A stretch of 64,000 bases of DNA from Clostridia bacterium (lineage in GTDB: Bacteria; Bacillota; Clostridia; TANB77; CAG-508), in the NCBI GenBank assembly GCA_017437145.1, contig JAFSBT010000003.1, forward strand, positions 62,001 to 126,000. Reading direction: 5' to 3'. The notes below the pieces were generated by a model. It ran no database searches. It was not told the origin of the DNA and worked only from the letters and a program-made list of their open reading frames with translations. Below, piece by piece: positions 45,722 to 55,060 of the stretch (position 1 is the stretch's first letter; every line of letters begins with the position of its first letter). The position numbers were made by a program, and so were the translations under genes.

Positions 45722-45739
45722 GTGAAAGTATGAGGAGAA

Positions 45740-47599
45740 ATGGATACAGTATTAGATAGAGTAAATAAACCAGAAGATTTGAAAAAATTATCAATAAAAG
45801 AAAAAAAACAACTTGCAGAAGATATAAGAAATATGCTTTTACAAGTCGTTTCAAAAAATGGAGGACATTTGTCCTCTAATTTGGGTGTAGTGGAACTTAC
45901 TGTTGCACTACATTCTGTTTTTTCTACTCCAAAAGACAAAATAGTCTGGGATGTTGGACATCAAAGTTATGTTCATAAAATTTTAACGGGTAGAAAAAAA
46001 GAAATGGAGTCACTAAGAAAGTTTGGAGGAATAGCTGGATTCCCAAAAGTGAATGAATCAGAATATGATTGCTTTAATACAGGACATAGTAGTACTTCGA
46101 TTTCTGTTGCAATGGGTATGGCGAGAGCTAGAGACTTATTAAATGAAGATTATAGAGTTGTTGCGGTTATAGGAGATGGTTCTCTTACAGGAGGAATGGC
46201 GTTAGAAGCTTTAAATGATGTTGGCGCTAGCAATACAAATGTAACAATTATATTAAATGATAACGAAATGAGTATTTCAAAAAATGTAGGGGGAATTCCT
46301 TTATTATTAAGTAAAGTTAGAACAAGAAAAGGTTATACAAAAACAAATAAAAAAATAAAGGACTTCACAACCAAAATACCTTTAATAGGAAAACCAATTG
46401 TGAAATTAGTGCAAAAAATAAAAAGAGGAATAAAACAATTATTTATTCAAAATATGTATTTTGAAGATATTGGATTTACATATTTAGGACCAGTTGATGG
46501 TCATAATATTGAAGATTTGGAAAGCATTTTAAAAAGAAGTATTGAAATAGATGGGCCAGTTTTGATACATGCTATAACAAAAAAAGGAAAAGGATATAAG
46601 TATGCTGAAGAAAATCCTGACAAATTCCATGGAGCTTCAAGTTTTAATATTGAAACAGGTAAATCTATAAAGAAAAAATCCAAAGATTATTCAAAAGTTT
46701 TTGGAGATAAGCTTGTTGAAATTGCAGAAAAAAATAAAAAAGTAATTGCAATTACTGCTGCAATGAAAGACGGAACAGGATTAACAGAATTTGCAGAAAA
46801 GTTTCCAGATAGATTTTTTGATGTGGGAATAGCAGAGCAACACGCTGTTGGTTTAATAGGTGGAATGGCAAGAGCTGGTTTAAAACCTGTTTTTGCAGTA
46901 TATTCATCTTTTTTACAAAGAAGTTATGACCAGATGATCCATGATATTGCTATTCAAAAGCTACCTGTTGTGATTTGTCTTGATAGAGCTGGTATAGTAG
47001 GAAATGATGGTGAAACACATCAAGGAATTTTTGATATATCATTTTTATCAGGGATACCTAATTTAACAATATTGGCTCCAAAAGATTTTAAAGAATTTGA
47101 AAAAATGTTAGAATATGCAGTAGAATTTGATGGACCTATTATAATTAGATATCCAAGAGGTGGACAAGGAAAGGTGATTTATCAATCTTCAGAAAATATT
47201 GAGTTCTCAAAGGGCGAAATTTTAAGAAAGGGTAAAGATCTTACGATTGTATCAATAGGTAAAATGGTAAATAAAGCTATGGAAATAGCAGATACACTTG
47301 AAAAAACACATAACATAAGTTCTGAAGTAATAAATGCTAGATTTGCCAAACCATTAGATGAAGAATTAATTTTAAAATCTATTAAGGAGAATAAAAAGGC
47401 TATAACAATTGAAGATGGAATATTAAAAGGCGGATTAGGTGACGAAGTAATAAAACTTTGCAATAAAAACAATTTAAATGTAAAAGTTCAAACATTTGGG
47501 TACGATGATTGTTTTATAGAACATGGAAGTGTTGAAGAATTAGAAAACAAATATATTTCAAATGAGATGATAATTGGAAAAATATTAAGAGAATTTTAA
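45740..47599 (+). CDS. dxs: 1-deoxy-D-xylulose-5-phosphate synthase
   Basis: First step of the MEP isoprenoid pathway; also feeds thiamine and pyridoxal. 619 residues: GGHLSSNLGVVELTVALH, WDVGHQSYVHKILTGR, thiamine-diphosphate motif GDGSLTGGMALEALND, GFTYLGPVDGHN, then FFDVGIAEQHAVGLIGGMA, IQKLPVVICLDRAGIVGNDGETHQG in the transketolase half. GAGGAG 2-3 bases before ATG is close but no better start exists. Confidence 0.97.
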   Translation: MDTVLDRVNKPEDLKKLSIKEKKQLAEDIRNMLLQVVSKNGGHLSSNLGVVELTVALHSVFSTPKDKIVWDVGHQSYVHKILTGRKKEMESLRKFGGIAGFPKVNESEYDCFNTGHSSTSISVAMGMARARDLLNEDYRVVAVIGDGSLTGGMALEALNDVGASNTNVTIILNDNEMSISKNVGGIPLLLSKVRTRKGYTKTNKKIKDFTTKIPLIGKPIVKLVQKIKRGIKQLFIQNMYFEDIGFTYLGPVDGHNIEDLESILKRSIEIDGPVLIHAITKKGKGYKYAEENPDKFHGASSFNIETGKSIKKKSKDYSKVFGDKLVEIAEKNKKVIAITAAMKDGTGLTEFAEKFPDRFFDVGIAEQHAVGLIGGMARAGLKPVFAVYSSFLQRSYDQMIHDIAIQKLPVVICLDRAGIVGNDGETHQGIFDISFLSGIPNLTILAPKDFKEFEKMLEYAVEFDGPIIIRYPRGGQGKVIYQSSENIEFSKGEILRKGKDLTIVSIGKMVNKAMEIADTLEKTHNISSEVINARFAKPLDEELILKSIKENKKAITIEDGILKGGLGDEVIKLCNKNNLNVKVQTFGYDDCFIEHGSVEELENKYISNEMIIGKILREF

Positions 47600-47609
47600 A
47601 ATACATAAT

Positions 47610-47639
47610 GTAGGGGTTGGCACAGGACCCGCGCCTACA
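47610..47639 (+). repeat. GTAGGGG-type repeat (copy 13)
   Basis: GTAGGGGTTGGCACAGGACC then CGCGCCTACA: closes with the complement of its start. Confidence 0.75.
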
Positions 47640-47770
47640 ACAAATAAAAGACAATAATATAAAATCACATTATAATTAATTCTTGAAAATAACAAATCTA
47701 TGATATATAATGTTAAATATTTAAGGGGAAAGATAAAGTATTTTAATATATAATATTTTAGGAGGAATAT

Positions 47771-49576
47771 ATGAACAAAGAAATAAAAGATGCTGAACTA
47801 GAAAAAGAGTATACAGAGATTTTGGAGCAAATAGTAGAAGAAAAAACAACAAAACAAAAAAGAAAATTATATAAAACAAGAAAAATAACAGATTTAAAAG
47901 ATATGATTGAACAATCTAACAAATTGTTTTCTGATAAACCTGCATTTAAATATAAAACAGACAAACCAGGTGAGATAGAAAGTATAAAATATGGTGAGTT
48001 TTATGAACAAATTAATGCTTTAGGGACAAAATTAATTGAGATGGGATTAAAAGGAAAGAAAATTGCAATTATTTCTGAAAATAGATATGAATGGTGTGTT
48101 GCATATATGGCGACAGTTTGTGGTACAGGAATAGTTGTTCCTTTAGATAAAGCACTTCCTGCAAATGAACTAGAAACACTGATTATTCGAGCAGGAGTTG
48201 AAGCTATTTTTTATTCAAAAAAATTCGATGATATAATGAAAGATATTAAAGAAAGGAAAATGACAAATTTAAGATATTTTATATCAATGGATTTACCTAA
48301 AATGGAAGATGGCATATACTCTGAGTATGAATGTATAGAAAAGGGTAAAGAGTTAATTGAAGAAGGCGACAGAAGATTTTTAGATGCAAAAATAAATAAT
48401 GAAGAGATGTCATTTTTATTATTTACATCAGGTACAACATCTAATTCTAAAGCTGTAATGTTATCTCATAAAAATATTTGTAGCAATATAATGGATATAG
48501 GAAGAGTGTTATATACTGATGAAAACGATACACTGCTTTCAATGTTACCTTTACATCATACATTTGAATGTACAGTAGACTTCTTATATATTATGTACAG
48601 AGGGGCATCTATAGCTTATTGTGATGGTTTAAGACATATTGCGAAAAATATAAAAGAATATCAAATTACTGAGCTTATTTCAGTTCCTGCTCTTTTTGAA
48701 AATATGTATAAAAGAGTTATGAAAGAAGTTGAGAAAAAAGGAAAGCTTCCAACAGTAGAAAAAGTAATGAAAATAACAGGACCACTATCTAAAATGGGAA
48801 TAGATGTAAGGAAAAAACTGTTTAAAGATATTCATGAAGCATTTGGTGGCAAATTAAGAATAATGATGAATGGTGCTGCAGCATTGGATCCTAAAGTTGA
48901 AAAAGGATTTAATGATTTAGGATTTAAAGTTTGCCAAGGATATGGCTTAACAGAAGCTTCTCCGATTATTTCAGCTGGCACAGATTTTGACCATAAGATA
49001 GGATCTGTTGGAAAAATTTTCCCAAGTTTAAAAGTTAAAATTGTAGACAAAGATGAAGATGGAATTGGAGAGATTATCGTAAAAGGTCCAAATGTAATGC
49101 TTGGATATTATCAAAATGAAGAAGCAACAAGAGAGGTACTAGATAGTAAGGGTTGGTTAAGAACAGGAGATTTAGGATATATTGATAAAAAAGGATTTTT
49201 GTTCTTATCAGGAAGAAAGAAAAATGTAATAGTATTGAAAAATGGAAAAAATGTTTTTCCTGAGGAAATAGAAAATGTTGTAAATAGAGTAGATGGAATT
49301 AAAGAATCTTTTGTTTACGGAAAACCAGAAGAAGATGATGATGTAGATTTAACAATTTGTGCAAAGATAGTTTATGACAAAGATATGATGAAAGATTTAT
49401 ATGGTGTTGAAACTAAGGAAGAAATAAAAGAAAAAATATGGGAGAAAATTAAAGAAATCAATAAAACAATGCCACCATATAAATATATAAAAGAATTAAT
49501 AGTAACAGATGAAGAGTTAATCAAAACTAGCACAGGAAAAGTAAAAAGACATGAAGAAATAAAGAAGGTAATATAA
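47771..49576 (+). CDS. AMP-forming acyl-CoA synthetase (FadD-like)
   Basis: 601 residues. An N-terminal highly charged extension of about 45 residues is followed by the ANL core: FLLFTSGTTSNSKAVMLSHKN (P-loop A3), LPLHHTFEC, RIMMNGAAALDP, GYGLTEASPIISAG (A5), GWLRTGDLGYIDKKGFLFLSGRKKNVI (A7/A8) and TSTGKVKRHE with catalytic Lys (A10). Long-chain fatty acid activation is likely. AGGAGGA ribosome site; monocistronic. Confidence 0.9.
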   Translation: MNKEIKDAELEKEYTEILEQIVEEKTTKQKRKLYKTRKITDLKDMIEQSNKLFSDKPAFKYKTDKPGEIESIKYGEFYEQINALGTKLIEMGLKGKKIAIISENRYEWCVAYMATVCGTGIVVPLDKALPANELETLIIRAGVEAIFYSKKFDDIMKDIKERKMTNLRYFISMDLPKMEDGIYSEYECIEKGKELIEEGDRRFLDAKINNEEMSFLLFTSGTTSNSKAVMLSHKNICSNIMDIGRVLYTDENDTLLSMLPLHHTFECTVDFLYIMYRGASIAYCDGLRHIAKNIKEYQITELISVPALFENMYKRVMKEVEKKGKLPTVEKVMKITGPLSKMGIDVRKKLFKDIHEAFGGKLRIMMNGAAALDPKVEKGFNDLGFKVCQGYGLTEASPIISAGTDFDHKIGSVGKIFPSLKVKIVDKDEDGIGEIIVKGPNVMLGYYQNEEATREVLDSKGWLRTGDLGYIDKKGFLFLSGRKKNVIVLKNGKNVFPEEIENVVNRVDGIKESFVYGKPEEDDDVDLTICAKIVYDKDMMKDLYGVETKEEIKEKIWEKIKEINKTMPPYKYIKELIVTDEELIKTSTGKVKRHEEIKKVI

Positions 49577-49891
49577 TTTTGAGTTTGGATTTTTGAATTT
49601 TGTGTTTAGTAATATGGCAAAAAACTACGAAGAGGTACCAAATATTCAACTACCAAATTCTAAACTCCAAATACAAATTATAAATATTTATTTAAACATT
49701 TATAATATTAAAAAAATAAATAAATATTATAAAAATATTAAATTTTTCAATTGACATTTGTAATATTTTTGTAATAAAATTGTAACGAAAATGAAAAACA
49801 AAAAATAAAAAATCCTATTGTAGTTTTTAGGGAAAGATTGTATAATAATAATAGTTTTAGTAAATACGTAGGACAAAGGAGGGAGTTTACA
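49577..49891. other. 315-base gap with a dispersed TTTGGAATTT-type palindrome
   Basis: No gene seen. 49580-49680 holds GAGTTTGGATTTTTGAATTT and, beyond TACGAAGAGGTA, the rough complement CAAATTCTAAACTCCAAAT. The rest is AT-rich with TTGACA at 49752 and a TAATAA -10 about 17 bases on, the likely promoter of the next gene. Confidence 0.6.
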
Positions 49892-50716
49892 GTGCTATTT
49901 TTTCATAAGCCAGGCATAGTAAACGTAAGAATGATAATTACAGAAGAGAAAATTTTATCAAATATTGATAAAGTACAAAAAATGATAAATCCAAACAGCA
50001 AAAAACAAATTGTTCAATTGGACGAAGATGCATTTTTTAAAGATTTAATAGATTCTATAAAAACATATTTAATAGAATATCCAAAAAAGAAAAACTTCCC
50101 AGCAGGAGTATATAGAGCTGCATATGGATTAGTTGAATATGCAACAAACCAATTTGAAGAAAATACAAAAAAAATAGAAACATTAATCAGACAAAGAGAA
50201 AAAAACATTAATGTTGCTAATAATCTAAAAGGATTATTGGATTCTGTAGAAAATAAAGAAAAAGACTGGAAATCAAAAGTTAAACAGTCTACAAGTGTTT
50301 TATCAGAAGATATTATTCAAGCTTTAGTAGTTGTTGGAAAAGCAAAAAATAAAAAAACTGACAATTATAATGATGCTATAAAACTTATAAAAGCTAGAAT
50401 ATCTAACTTAGAAACTAACTTACATATTGAAATAGATATGGAAAGAATAGAAGATAAATCTAAAGCTTTAAGTTACATTGGAATTGAAATTGCAGAAGCA
50501 TTAAAAGGAATACCTGCACCAGTAGAAGATGAAAAAACACAAGTTATTGAACAAGTAGAGGAAAATGAATACTTAGCGCAAACAAGATTTGAAGTAAAAC
50601 CTTCATTATGGCAAAGAATAAAAACAAGCAAACTTGTAAGAACAATTGCATACATTTGTAAAGTTAAGGTTGTTTTACAATTACCAGCACTTCCTGAAGG
50701 AAGAGGAGAAAATTAA
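49892..50716 (+). CDS. Soluble protein with coiled-coil region, unknown
   Basis: 274 residues from GTG 49892 (AAAGGAGGGAG upstream): MLFFHKPGIVNVRMIITEEK, then an alpha-helical body (KKIETLIRQREKNINVANNL, LNSVENKEKDWKSKVKQS-like) and an acidic linker EDEKTQVIEQVEENEYLAQT before a basic tail ending LQLPALPEGRGEN. No family recognised, no signal peptide. Two hairpins follow at 50727-50797. Confidence 0.6.
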   Translation: MLFFHKPGIVNVRMIITEEKILSNIDKVQKMINPNSKKQIVQLDEDAFFKDLIDSIKTYLIEYPKKKNFPAGVYRAAYGLVEYATNQFEENTKKIETLIRQREKNINVANNLKGLLDSVENKEKDWKSKVKQSTSVLSEDIIQALVVVGKAKNKKTDNYNDAIKLIKARISNLETNLHIEIDMERIEDKSKALSYIGIEIAEALKGIPAPVEDEKTQVIEQVEENEYLAQTRFEVKPSLWQRIKTSKLVRTIAYICKVKVVLQLPALPEGRGEN

Positions 50717-50726
50717 AAATATATAA

Positions 50727-50797
50727 AATTTAGAGCAAGCTTATATTTTATATGCTTGCTTAAATTATATAATAAGGAAATATAATAAATTTTCCTT
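50727..50797 (+). terminator. Two consecutive hairpins between the 49.9 kb gene and thyA
   Basis: AATTTAGAGCAAGC / GCTTGCTTAAATT (50727-50767), then AAGGAAA / TTTTCCTT (50773-50795). The second has a weak T/A tail. They probably end the upstream gene. Confidence 0.6.
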
Positions 50798-50821
50798 AAA
50801 AATTAAGAAAGGTTGATTTAA

Positions 50822-51613
50822 ATGAGCAAATATGATGAAAAATATTTAGATTTAGTAGAGAAAATTTTAAATGAAGGATATTATGATAATAATAGAACTG
50901 GAATTGCTACATATAAATTACCGCATCAAATATTACAATTTAATCTTGAAGAAGAATTCCCAATTTTAACAACAAAGTATGTAGCATATAAAGCTGCTAT
51001 AAAAGAATTACTTTGGATATTTCAAAAACAATCTAATAAAATAAGTGACTTACATGAACAAAATGTTCATATATGGGATGAATGGGAAATGGAAGATGGA
51101 ACAATTGGAACGGCTTATGGTTGGGTTGTAAAGGAATTTAATCAAGTAGACAAACTTATTCACCAATTAAAAACAAATCCACAAGATAGAAGAATGGTAA
51201 TAAATTTATGGCAAATACCATATTTAGATACAGGTGCTTTATATCCATGTGTGTTTAATAGTTGTTGGGATGTAACAGATGGAAAATTAAATTGTATGCT
51301 AACAATAAGGTCAAATGATATACCTTTAGGACATCCGTTTAATGTTGTTCAATATTCAATATTTATTCATATGCTTGCACAAGTTACAAATTTAAAACCT
51401 GGAATGTTAACTGTGTGTATAAGCAATGCACATATATATGAAAATCAAATAGAAGGTATGAAAGAACAATTATCAAGAAGAGATAAGGCTTTACCTGCAC
51501 CAAAATTATGGATTAATCCAGAAGTTAAAGATTTTTATGACTTTAAACCTGAAGATTTCGAACTAATAGATTACAATCATTTAGGAAAAATTAATATGCC
51601 AGTTGCGGTTTAA
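50822..51613 (+). CDS. thyA: Thymidylate synthase ThyA
   Basis: Makes dTMP from dUMP with methylene-THF. 263 residues: [55 protein letters not shown] with the catalytic Cys, [40 protein letters not shown] ribosome site. Followed by folA, which regenerates THF, a classic pair. Confidence 0.97.
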   Translation: MSKYDEKYLDLVEKILNEGYYDNNRTGIATYKLPHQILQFNLEEEFPILTTKYVAYKAAIKELLWIFQKQSNKISDLHEQNVHIWDEWEMEDGTIGTAYGWVVKEFNQVDKLIHQLKTNPQDRRMVINLWQIPYLDTGALYPCVFNSCWDVTDGKLNCMLTIRSNDIPLGHPFNVVQYSIFIHMLAQVTNLKPGMLTVCISNAHIYENQIEGMKEQLSRRDKALPAPKLWINPEVKDFYDFKPEDFELIDYNHLGKINMPVAV

Positions 51614-51630
51614 TATAGGAGGTATTATAT

Positions 51631-52119
51631 ATGTTAAGTATGATAGTTGCGGTTGCAAAAAACAATGTAATAGGTAAAGATAATAAACTTATTTGGCACC
51701 TACCAGAAGATTTAAAAAGATTTAAGAATATAACCACGGGCAAAAAAATAATAATGGGAAGAAAAACTTTTGAATCATTAGGGAGAGTTTTACCAAATAG
51801 AAAACATATTATATTATGTAATGATGTTGAAATGAATGTAGATAATGAAAATGTTGAAATATTAGATGACCTAAAACTTCTTGATAAGTACATAGAATCT
51901 GATGAAGAATGTTTTGTTATAGGTGGCGCAACAATATATAAATTATTAATGCCATTTAGTAATAAACTTTATATAACACATATAAATCAAGAATTTGAAG
52001 GTGATGTCTATTTTCCTGAAATAGACGATAATGAATGGAGTGCTATTGAAAAAGAAAAAGGACTTACAAATGAAGAAAATCCTTACGACTATGAATATGT
52101 CACATATATAAGAAAATAA
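51631..52119 (+). CDS. folA: Dihydrofolate reductase FolA
   Basis: 162 residues: MIVAVAKNNVIGKDNKLIWHLPEDLKRFKNITTGKKIIMGRKTFES, ECFVIGGATIYKLLMP, LYITHINQEFEGDVYFPE: a complete DHFR with the NADPH-binding GG and catalytic acidic residue. 17 bases after thyA, TAGGAGG ribosome site; cotranscribed. Confidence 0.97.
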   Translation: MLSMIVAVAKNNVIGKDNKLIWHLPEDLKRFKNITTGKKIIMGRKTFESLGRVLPNRKHIILCNDVEMNVDNENVEILDDLKLLDKYIESDEECFVIGGATIYKLLMPFSNKLYITHINQEFEGDVYFPEIDDNEWSAIEKEKGLTNEENPYDYEYVTYIRK

Positions 52120-52131
52120 AAGGAGGATAAA

Positions 52132-53085
52132 ATGAAAAAAACATTATCTATGATAAATATAATGCTAATTTTAAGCATAACAATAGTAATTGTTTTTATC
52201 TTCGAAAAACCTGCTTTTGCCGATGTAGGAAGTTTTGAATCTTACGATAGTTTTAGTTCTTCCGACTGGGGGAGCGATTGGAGCAGTTATGATTACGATT
52301 ATGACTACGACTATGATTATGATTCAGGATATGATTATGGATATGGATTTTCACTTTTTAATTTATTTGGAATTGGCGGAGTACCTGGAATTATAATTAT
52401 TTTAGTTATAGCTTTTCTTGTATATAAAAAATCAAATAGAAATAAAGATATGTATAGAAGACGCAATGAAGAACTGATGAGAAATAGGAAAACAATTCAA
52501 ACTCAATCATATGAAGTTAATGAAAGTGCTATTGAAAAACGTATAAAAGAAATAGATGAATTATTTAATAAAGAAGAATTTATATCATGGACAAAAGATG
52601 TTTTTGTTAAATTACAAGAAGCTTGGATGAATAGAGAATGGGATTCAATACGACATTTTGAGTCAAATGAACTTTTTGAAATGCATAAAAAACAGTTACA
52701 AGGATATATTGATAATCATCAAATTAATATGATGGAAAGAATTTGTGTGAAATCAGCTTATTTATCTAATTTTATACAAAGTGGTGATAAAGATATTTTA
52801 ACTATAATATTGAATTCGAAGATGATAGATTATATTATTAATGATGAAACAAGAGAAGTAATTAAAGGAGATACAACAACAGAAAGACATAGTACATATA
52901 AGTTAGTATTTGTAAGAAAAACAGGAATAAAAACAAAACCTGGAATGGAAACTGTTGATACCAAAAATTGTCCAAATTGTGGAGCGCCTACTGAAATAAC
53001 ATCATCTGGAAAATGTGAATATTGTGGAAGCGTAATTACAACTGGAGAATTTAATTGGGTATTATCAAATTTAGAAAAAATTTAA
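52132..53085 (+). CDS. Secreted/membrane Tim44-like protein with DY repeat and zinc ribbon
   Basis: 317 residues: signal peptide to about residue 31 (PAFADVG), a Ser/Asp/Tyr tract with six to seven Asp-Tyr units (residues about 52-70), one membrane helix (IIIILVIAFLVYK), a Tim44-like domain (KRIKEIDELFNKEEFISWTKDVFVKLQEAWMNREW...) and a C-terminal zinc ribbon CPNCGAP...CEYCGS. The repeat uses mixed GAT/GAC and TAT/TAC codons, so the protein pattern itself is kept. Translationally close to folA and to the SPFH gene downstream. Confidence 0.8.
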   Translation: MKKTLSMINIMLILSITIVIVFIFEKPAFADVGSFESYDSFSSSDWGSDWSSYDYDYDYDYDYDSGYDYGYGFSLFNLFGIGGVPGIIIILVIAFLVYKKSNRNKDMYRRRNEELMRNRKTIQTQSYEVNESAIEKRIKEIDELFNKEEFISWTKDVFVKLQEAWMNREWDSIRHFESNELFEMHKKQLQGYIDNHQINMMERICVKSAYLSNFIQSGDKDILTIILNSKMIDYIINDETREVIKGDTTTERHSTYKLVFVRKTGIKTKPGMETVDTKNCPNCGAPTEITSSGKCEYCGSVITTGEFNWVLSNLEKI

Positions 53086-53109
53086 TTATAATTAATAGGA
53101 GGAATAAAT

Positions 53110-54291
53110 ATGGGATTAATTAAAACAGCTGAAACAGCTATAAAATCAACATTAAAAGATCAATGGAAGGAAGTTATAAGATGTGACAACATGAGTAATG
53201 ATGTTTTAATGGTTAAGATTTCACCGGAAAACGGAATTATATCTAATAAAAGCACAATAATAGTAGCACCAGGACAATGCGCTATTATATATGATAATGG
53301 AAAGGTAATAGATGCAACGGCAGAAGAGGGAATATATGTGTTCGATGAATCTTCATCACCTTCATTTTTTGCTGGACAATTTGGAGCAGTATTTAAAGAA
53401 ATGTGGGAGAGATTTACATATGAAGGTGCTATATCGAAAGAGCAATATGTATTTTTCTTTAATATAAAAGAAATTATAGACAATAAATTTGGTACACCTG
53501 CACCAATTCCATTCCAAGATTGGTCACATCCAATTCCTAATCAAATGACAGGTACATTAAATCCATTAAGAGTTGAAATTAAATGCTTTGGAAAATATAC
53601 ATTTAGAATAGCTGATTTAGCAATTTTTATGAATAAAATGGCTGGTACAGCAAACATATATAGAAAAGACGCTTTAGTAGAACAAATAAGATCAGAAGTT
53701 ATTGCATCATTCCAAAATGTATTAAATGAATTAGGTACATCAGAATTTAAAGTCCCAGTATTAGAATTACCAAGTCAAACTGATGAAATAAGAGAGATAA
53801 TGAATGAAAGAGTTTTTGATAAACCAATACGTGAAAGAGGAATTGAATTAGTAAGTTTTTCAGTAGAGTCAGTTACTTTAGATGAAGAATCTGAGAAAAA
53901 AATCGATAAATATGAATTTAGCAGTAACTCATATATGCAACAAGGAGCACTTGTTGATGCATATGCGAATGCAGTTCAAGATGCTGCCAATAATCAAGCA
54001 GGCTCTTTAAATGGAGTTATGGGAATTGGTGTTATGAACATGGCTTCTAATGGAATGTTAGGTGGAGTAGCTCAAACTCCATGGCAACAAAATAATGCTG
54101 CATCACAACAACCGATAGAAAACAAGAAAGAAGATACATGGATATGTTCAAATTGTAAAAAAGAAATAAATGGTGGGAAATTCTGTCCAGAATGTGGAAC
54201 AAAAAGAGACGAAAAAACATTTTGTAAAGAATGTGGAAAAGAATTATCATCAGATGCAAAATTTTGCCCAGAATGTGGAACAAAATGTTAA
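53110..54291 (+). CDS. SPFH-domain protein with two C-terminal zinc ribbons
   Basis: 393 residues. SPFH/virion-core-like domain (MGLIKTAETAIKSTLKDQWK start; RWTSPFF-type region here as FFAGQFGAVFKEMWERFTYEG; ELGTSEFKVPVLELPSQTDEIREIMNERVF) as in Bacillus YdjI/YdjL. Then a G/M/Q-rich linker and two ribbons: CSNCKKEIN...FCPECG and CKECGKEL...FCPECG. It sits 24 bases after a Tim44-like zinc-ribbon gene; the pair probably forms one membrane-associated complex. Confidence 0.85.
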   Translation: MGLIKTAETAIKSTLKDQWKEVIRCDNMSNDVLMVKISPENGIISNKSTIIVAPGQCAIIYDNGKVIDATAEEGIYVFDESSSPSFFAGQFGAVFKEMWERFTYEGAISKEQYVFFFNIKEIIDNKFGTPAPIPFQDWSHPIPNQMTGTLNPLRVEIKCFGKYTFRIADLAIFMNKMAGTANIYRKDALVEQIRSEVIASFQNVLNELGTSEFKVPVLELPSQTDEIREIMNERVFDKPIRERGIELVSFSVESVTLDEESEKKIDKYEFSSNSYMQQGALVDAYANAVQDAANNQAGSLNGVMGIGVMNMASNGMLGGVAQTPWQQNNAASQQPIENKKEDTWICSNCKKEINGGKFCPECGTKRDEKTFCKECGKELSSDAKFCPECGTKC

Positions 54292-54316
54292 GTAAATATA
54301 AAATTATTAATATAAT

Positions 54317-54340
54317 GTAGGGGCGACCATTGGTCGTCCG
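54317..54340 (+). repeat. GTAGGGG palindromic repeat (copy 14)
   Basis: GTAGGGGCGACCATTGGTCG then TCCG; identical core to copies 4 and 8a. Confidence 0.88.
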
Positions 54341-54420
54341 TTCTTATATTAATATATTTATAAATTTATATAAGAAATTTGAAAATATAATAAAAAAACA
54401 AAAATTTTTAAAATTTGGTA

Positions 54421-54449
54421 TTGACATGCTTAAAAAAATACCTTATAAT
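54421..54449 (+). promoter_or_regulatory. Promoter of the tRNA genes
   Basis: Consensus TTGACA, 17-base spacer, TATAAT; tRNA starts 21 bases later. Confidence 0.9.
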
Positions 54450-54469
54450 AAGTCTTGCGTTGAACAAAT

Positions 54470-54546
54470 GCTCCCTTAGCTCAGTTGGTCAGAGCAACCG
54501 GCTCATAACCGGTGGGTCCAAGGTTCGAATCCTTGAGGGAGCACCA
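54470..54546 (+). tRNA. tRNA with CAT anticodon (Met or lysidine-type Ile)
   Basis: 77 bases with encoded CCA. Acceptor GCTCCCT/AGGGAGC, D-arm AGCTCAGTTGGTCAGAGC, anticodon loop CTCATAA in ACCGG/CCGGT stem, T-arm CAAGG-TTCGAAT-CCTTG. Anticodon CAT; elongator Met is more likely, Ile(CAT) cannot be excluded. Confidence 0.93.
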
Positions 54547-54571
54547 ACGCAAAATTTTTTTAATATAATAT

Positions 54572-54880
54572 GGGTAGGTGGCCGAGTGGCTAAAGGCGGC
54601 AGACTGTAATCTTTGAATTATTATGATTCTAAATTGCAGCCTATACAAGTGATTGTATAGTGAAAACTAGGCTAATTCGGGGAAGTCTTAACAGTTTAAG
54701 CTGATGATAATCCCGAGCTAGAGGATAAAATTCTCGAGTGTAGAGACTTTATACCTGGCATCTTTAAGAAGATGAAGAGAAAGTCCAGACTACAAACATT
54801 TTAAATGGTAGTGAAAACTATAGTAGTAAGAAATCTGTTCTCATACGAGTACGATGGTTCGAATCCATCCCTGCCCACCA
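54572..54880 (+). tRNA. tRNA-Tyr (GTA) split by a group I intron
   Basis: Exon 1 54572-54607 (GGGTAGGTGGCCGAGTGGCT... to CAGACTGT), exon 2 54831-54880 (AAATCTG to CCACCA). Joined, it gives an 86-base class II tRNA with CAGACTGTAAATCTG anticodon arm, long variable arm and T-loop TTCGAAT. The intron sits between the second and third anticodon bases. CCA is encoded. Confidence 0.92.
54608..54830 (+). ncRNA. Group I self-splicing intron in tRNA-Tyr
   Basis: 223 bases, ends with G. 5' exon CTGT can pair with GCAG (guide) with U-G at the splice site, and AATC/GATT extends P1; CTATACA/TGTATAG makes P2. Conserved core boxes: P as AATTCGGGGAAG, Q as AATCCCGAGC, R as GTAGAGACTTTA, S as AAGAGAAAGTCC. 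No ORF inside. Confidence 0.9.
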
Positions 54881-55010
54881 AACTCGCTGACGCGAGAGTG
54901 AAGAGATAAGAGTGAAGAGTGAAAAGTAAATTTGTTATTTAAGGGGGAAACTTAAAAAGCGAGTTTGTACTATTCACTCTTCATTTTTCACTTTTAACTA
55001 AATAATATAA
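54881..55010. repeat. Palindromic spacer after the tRNAs
   Basis: AAACTCGC...GCGAGTTT and GAGTGAAGAGTGAAAAGT with the approximate complement ACTATTCACTCTTCATTTTT. About 130 bases; belongs to the GTGAAGTG-type family. Confidence 0.6.
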
Positions 55011-55060
55011 GTTCTTATTTTTATATTCTAAAAATATTTTATTCTAAGGAGTTTTTATCT

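Noticed and set aside
52290..52345. Microsatellite slippage in the Asp-Tyr tract
   Set aside because: The codons alternate GAT/GAC and TAT/TAC, so the repeat is kept at protein level and is not a simple DNA repeat.
896..54340. CRISPR array
   Set aside because: The repeats are palindromic, dispersed and not separated by regular spacers; no cas gene is present.
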